A DNA stretch of 49,818 nucleotides from ZC4RG30 sp964455685 (lineage in GTDB: Bacteria; Pseudomonadota; Gammaproteobacteria; Steroidobacterales; Steroidobacteraceae): positions 1 to 49,818 of the forward strand of contig CAYVZE010000010.1 in NCBI GenBank assembly GCA_964455685.1, read 5' to 3'. How positions within the stretch are numbered: the stretch's first letter is position 1; each line of letters starts with the position of its first letter. The position numbers and the translations under genes are program-made. The notes beneath the pieces are model-generated. The model saw nothing but the letters and a program-made list of their open reading frames with translations, was not told the DNA's origin and ran no database searches. Positions 49,623 through 49,818 of the stretch are shown in pieces.

Positions 49623-49818
49623 TCAGGTTCGCCGCACGCGATCGACGTGGCCGAGGTCGCGGGCCGGGTCGATGCGGTCGCGCACGAGCTGCTTCAGCTC
49701 GGTGATCTCCGGGAAGCGGCCCTGCGCCTTGCGCGACCAGAGCAGCGCGCCATACACGTGGATCTCGACGATGCCGCCGGTGCCCGGGCGCAGGGTGAGC
49801 GCCTCGATGTCGCCGTCG
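49623..49818 (-). CDS. Partial SelT/SelW/SelH (Rdx) family protein
   Basis: The frame runs off the right edge; only the C-terminal 64 residues are present. Readable blocks are EALTLRPGTGGIVEIHVYGA, LLWSRKAQGRFPEITELKQL and VRDRIDPARDLGHVDR, matching the thioredoxin-like Rdx family; the CxxC or CxxU redox motif would lie outside the window. It converges on the preceding gene with 4 bp between stops. Confidence 0.85.
   Translation of the reverse strand, partial: DGDIEALTLRPGTGGIVEIHVYGALLWSRKAQGRFPEITELKQLVRDRIDPARDLGHVDRVRRT

Overview
The window is a high-GC stretch of a proteobacterial chromosome. Gene content points to Gammaproteobacteria, with a Xanthomonadales/Nevskiales/Steroidobacterales-like flavour: GspA/GspB, MltA, MaeB, FadE, RimO, GlmU-GlmS and a YjjJ-type HipA. 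No rRNA or tRNA gene, integrase or transposase was seen, so the taxonomic call is inference from gene families. It is a draft assembly, with 100 Ns at 41908-42007.

Layout. 1-7096: housekeeping and envelope genes (partial lipoprotein, SelO, Mog, a tiny membrane protein, DUF6607, FadE, DUF4399 lipoprotein). 7160-9453: GspA and GspB. 10586-14819: a three-gene signalling operon (receiver-like domain fused to TonB C-terminal domain; receiver-like domain fused to Ser/Thr kinase; CheA-like kinase). 14949-21227: glycosyltransferase; WD40 protein, COG0523 metallochaperone and methyltransferase operon; RimO; arylamine N-acetyltransferase. 21418-22800: YjjJ/HipA-like kinase. 22882-27516: VIT1 transporter, GNAT acetyltransferase, GlmU, GlmS. 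27840-34504: an exported redox block (DUF1592 di-haem protein, Tat-exported DUF1552 protein, Tat-exported metallo-beta-lactamase-fold protein, haem-PQQ dehydrogenase). 34626-38061: Dps, aldo/keto reductase, MltA, GST. 38106-43575: an accessory run of small SnoaL/NTF2, PhyH, cupin and DUF proteins. 43601-45591: a lower-GC array of three gene cassettes. 46643-49818: MaeB, an exported protein of unknown function and a partial SelW-type protein.

The most distinctive region is 43.6-45.6 kb. Three related repeats of 134-139 bp, each starting with a TAAC-type core and two of the three ending close to the GTTAGGC core on the minus strand, sit just downstream of three minus-strand genes. The next gene starts 9-25 bp beyond each repeat. 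This is integron-cassette packing without an integrase (a CALIN-like cluster). The cargo is a GIY-YIG protein, a frameshifted HEPN/MtlR-like protein, and a chimera of a truncated alpha/beta hydrolase with the tail of a neighbouring lipoprotein.

Other points of interest are the receiver-TonB / receiver-kinase / CheA-like operon, a 32-aa membrane protein between two hairpins, a 112-bp convergent coding overlap, two divergent promoters with overlapping symmetrical -10 boxes, and a 55-bp duplication across the N gap that looks like an assembly artefact.
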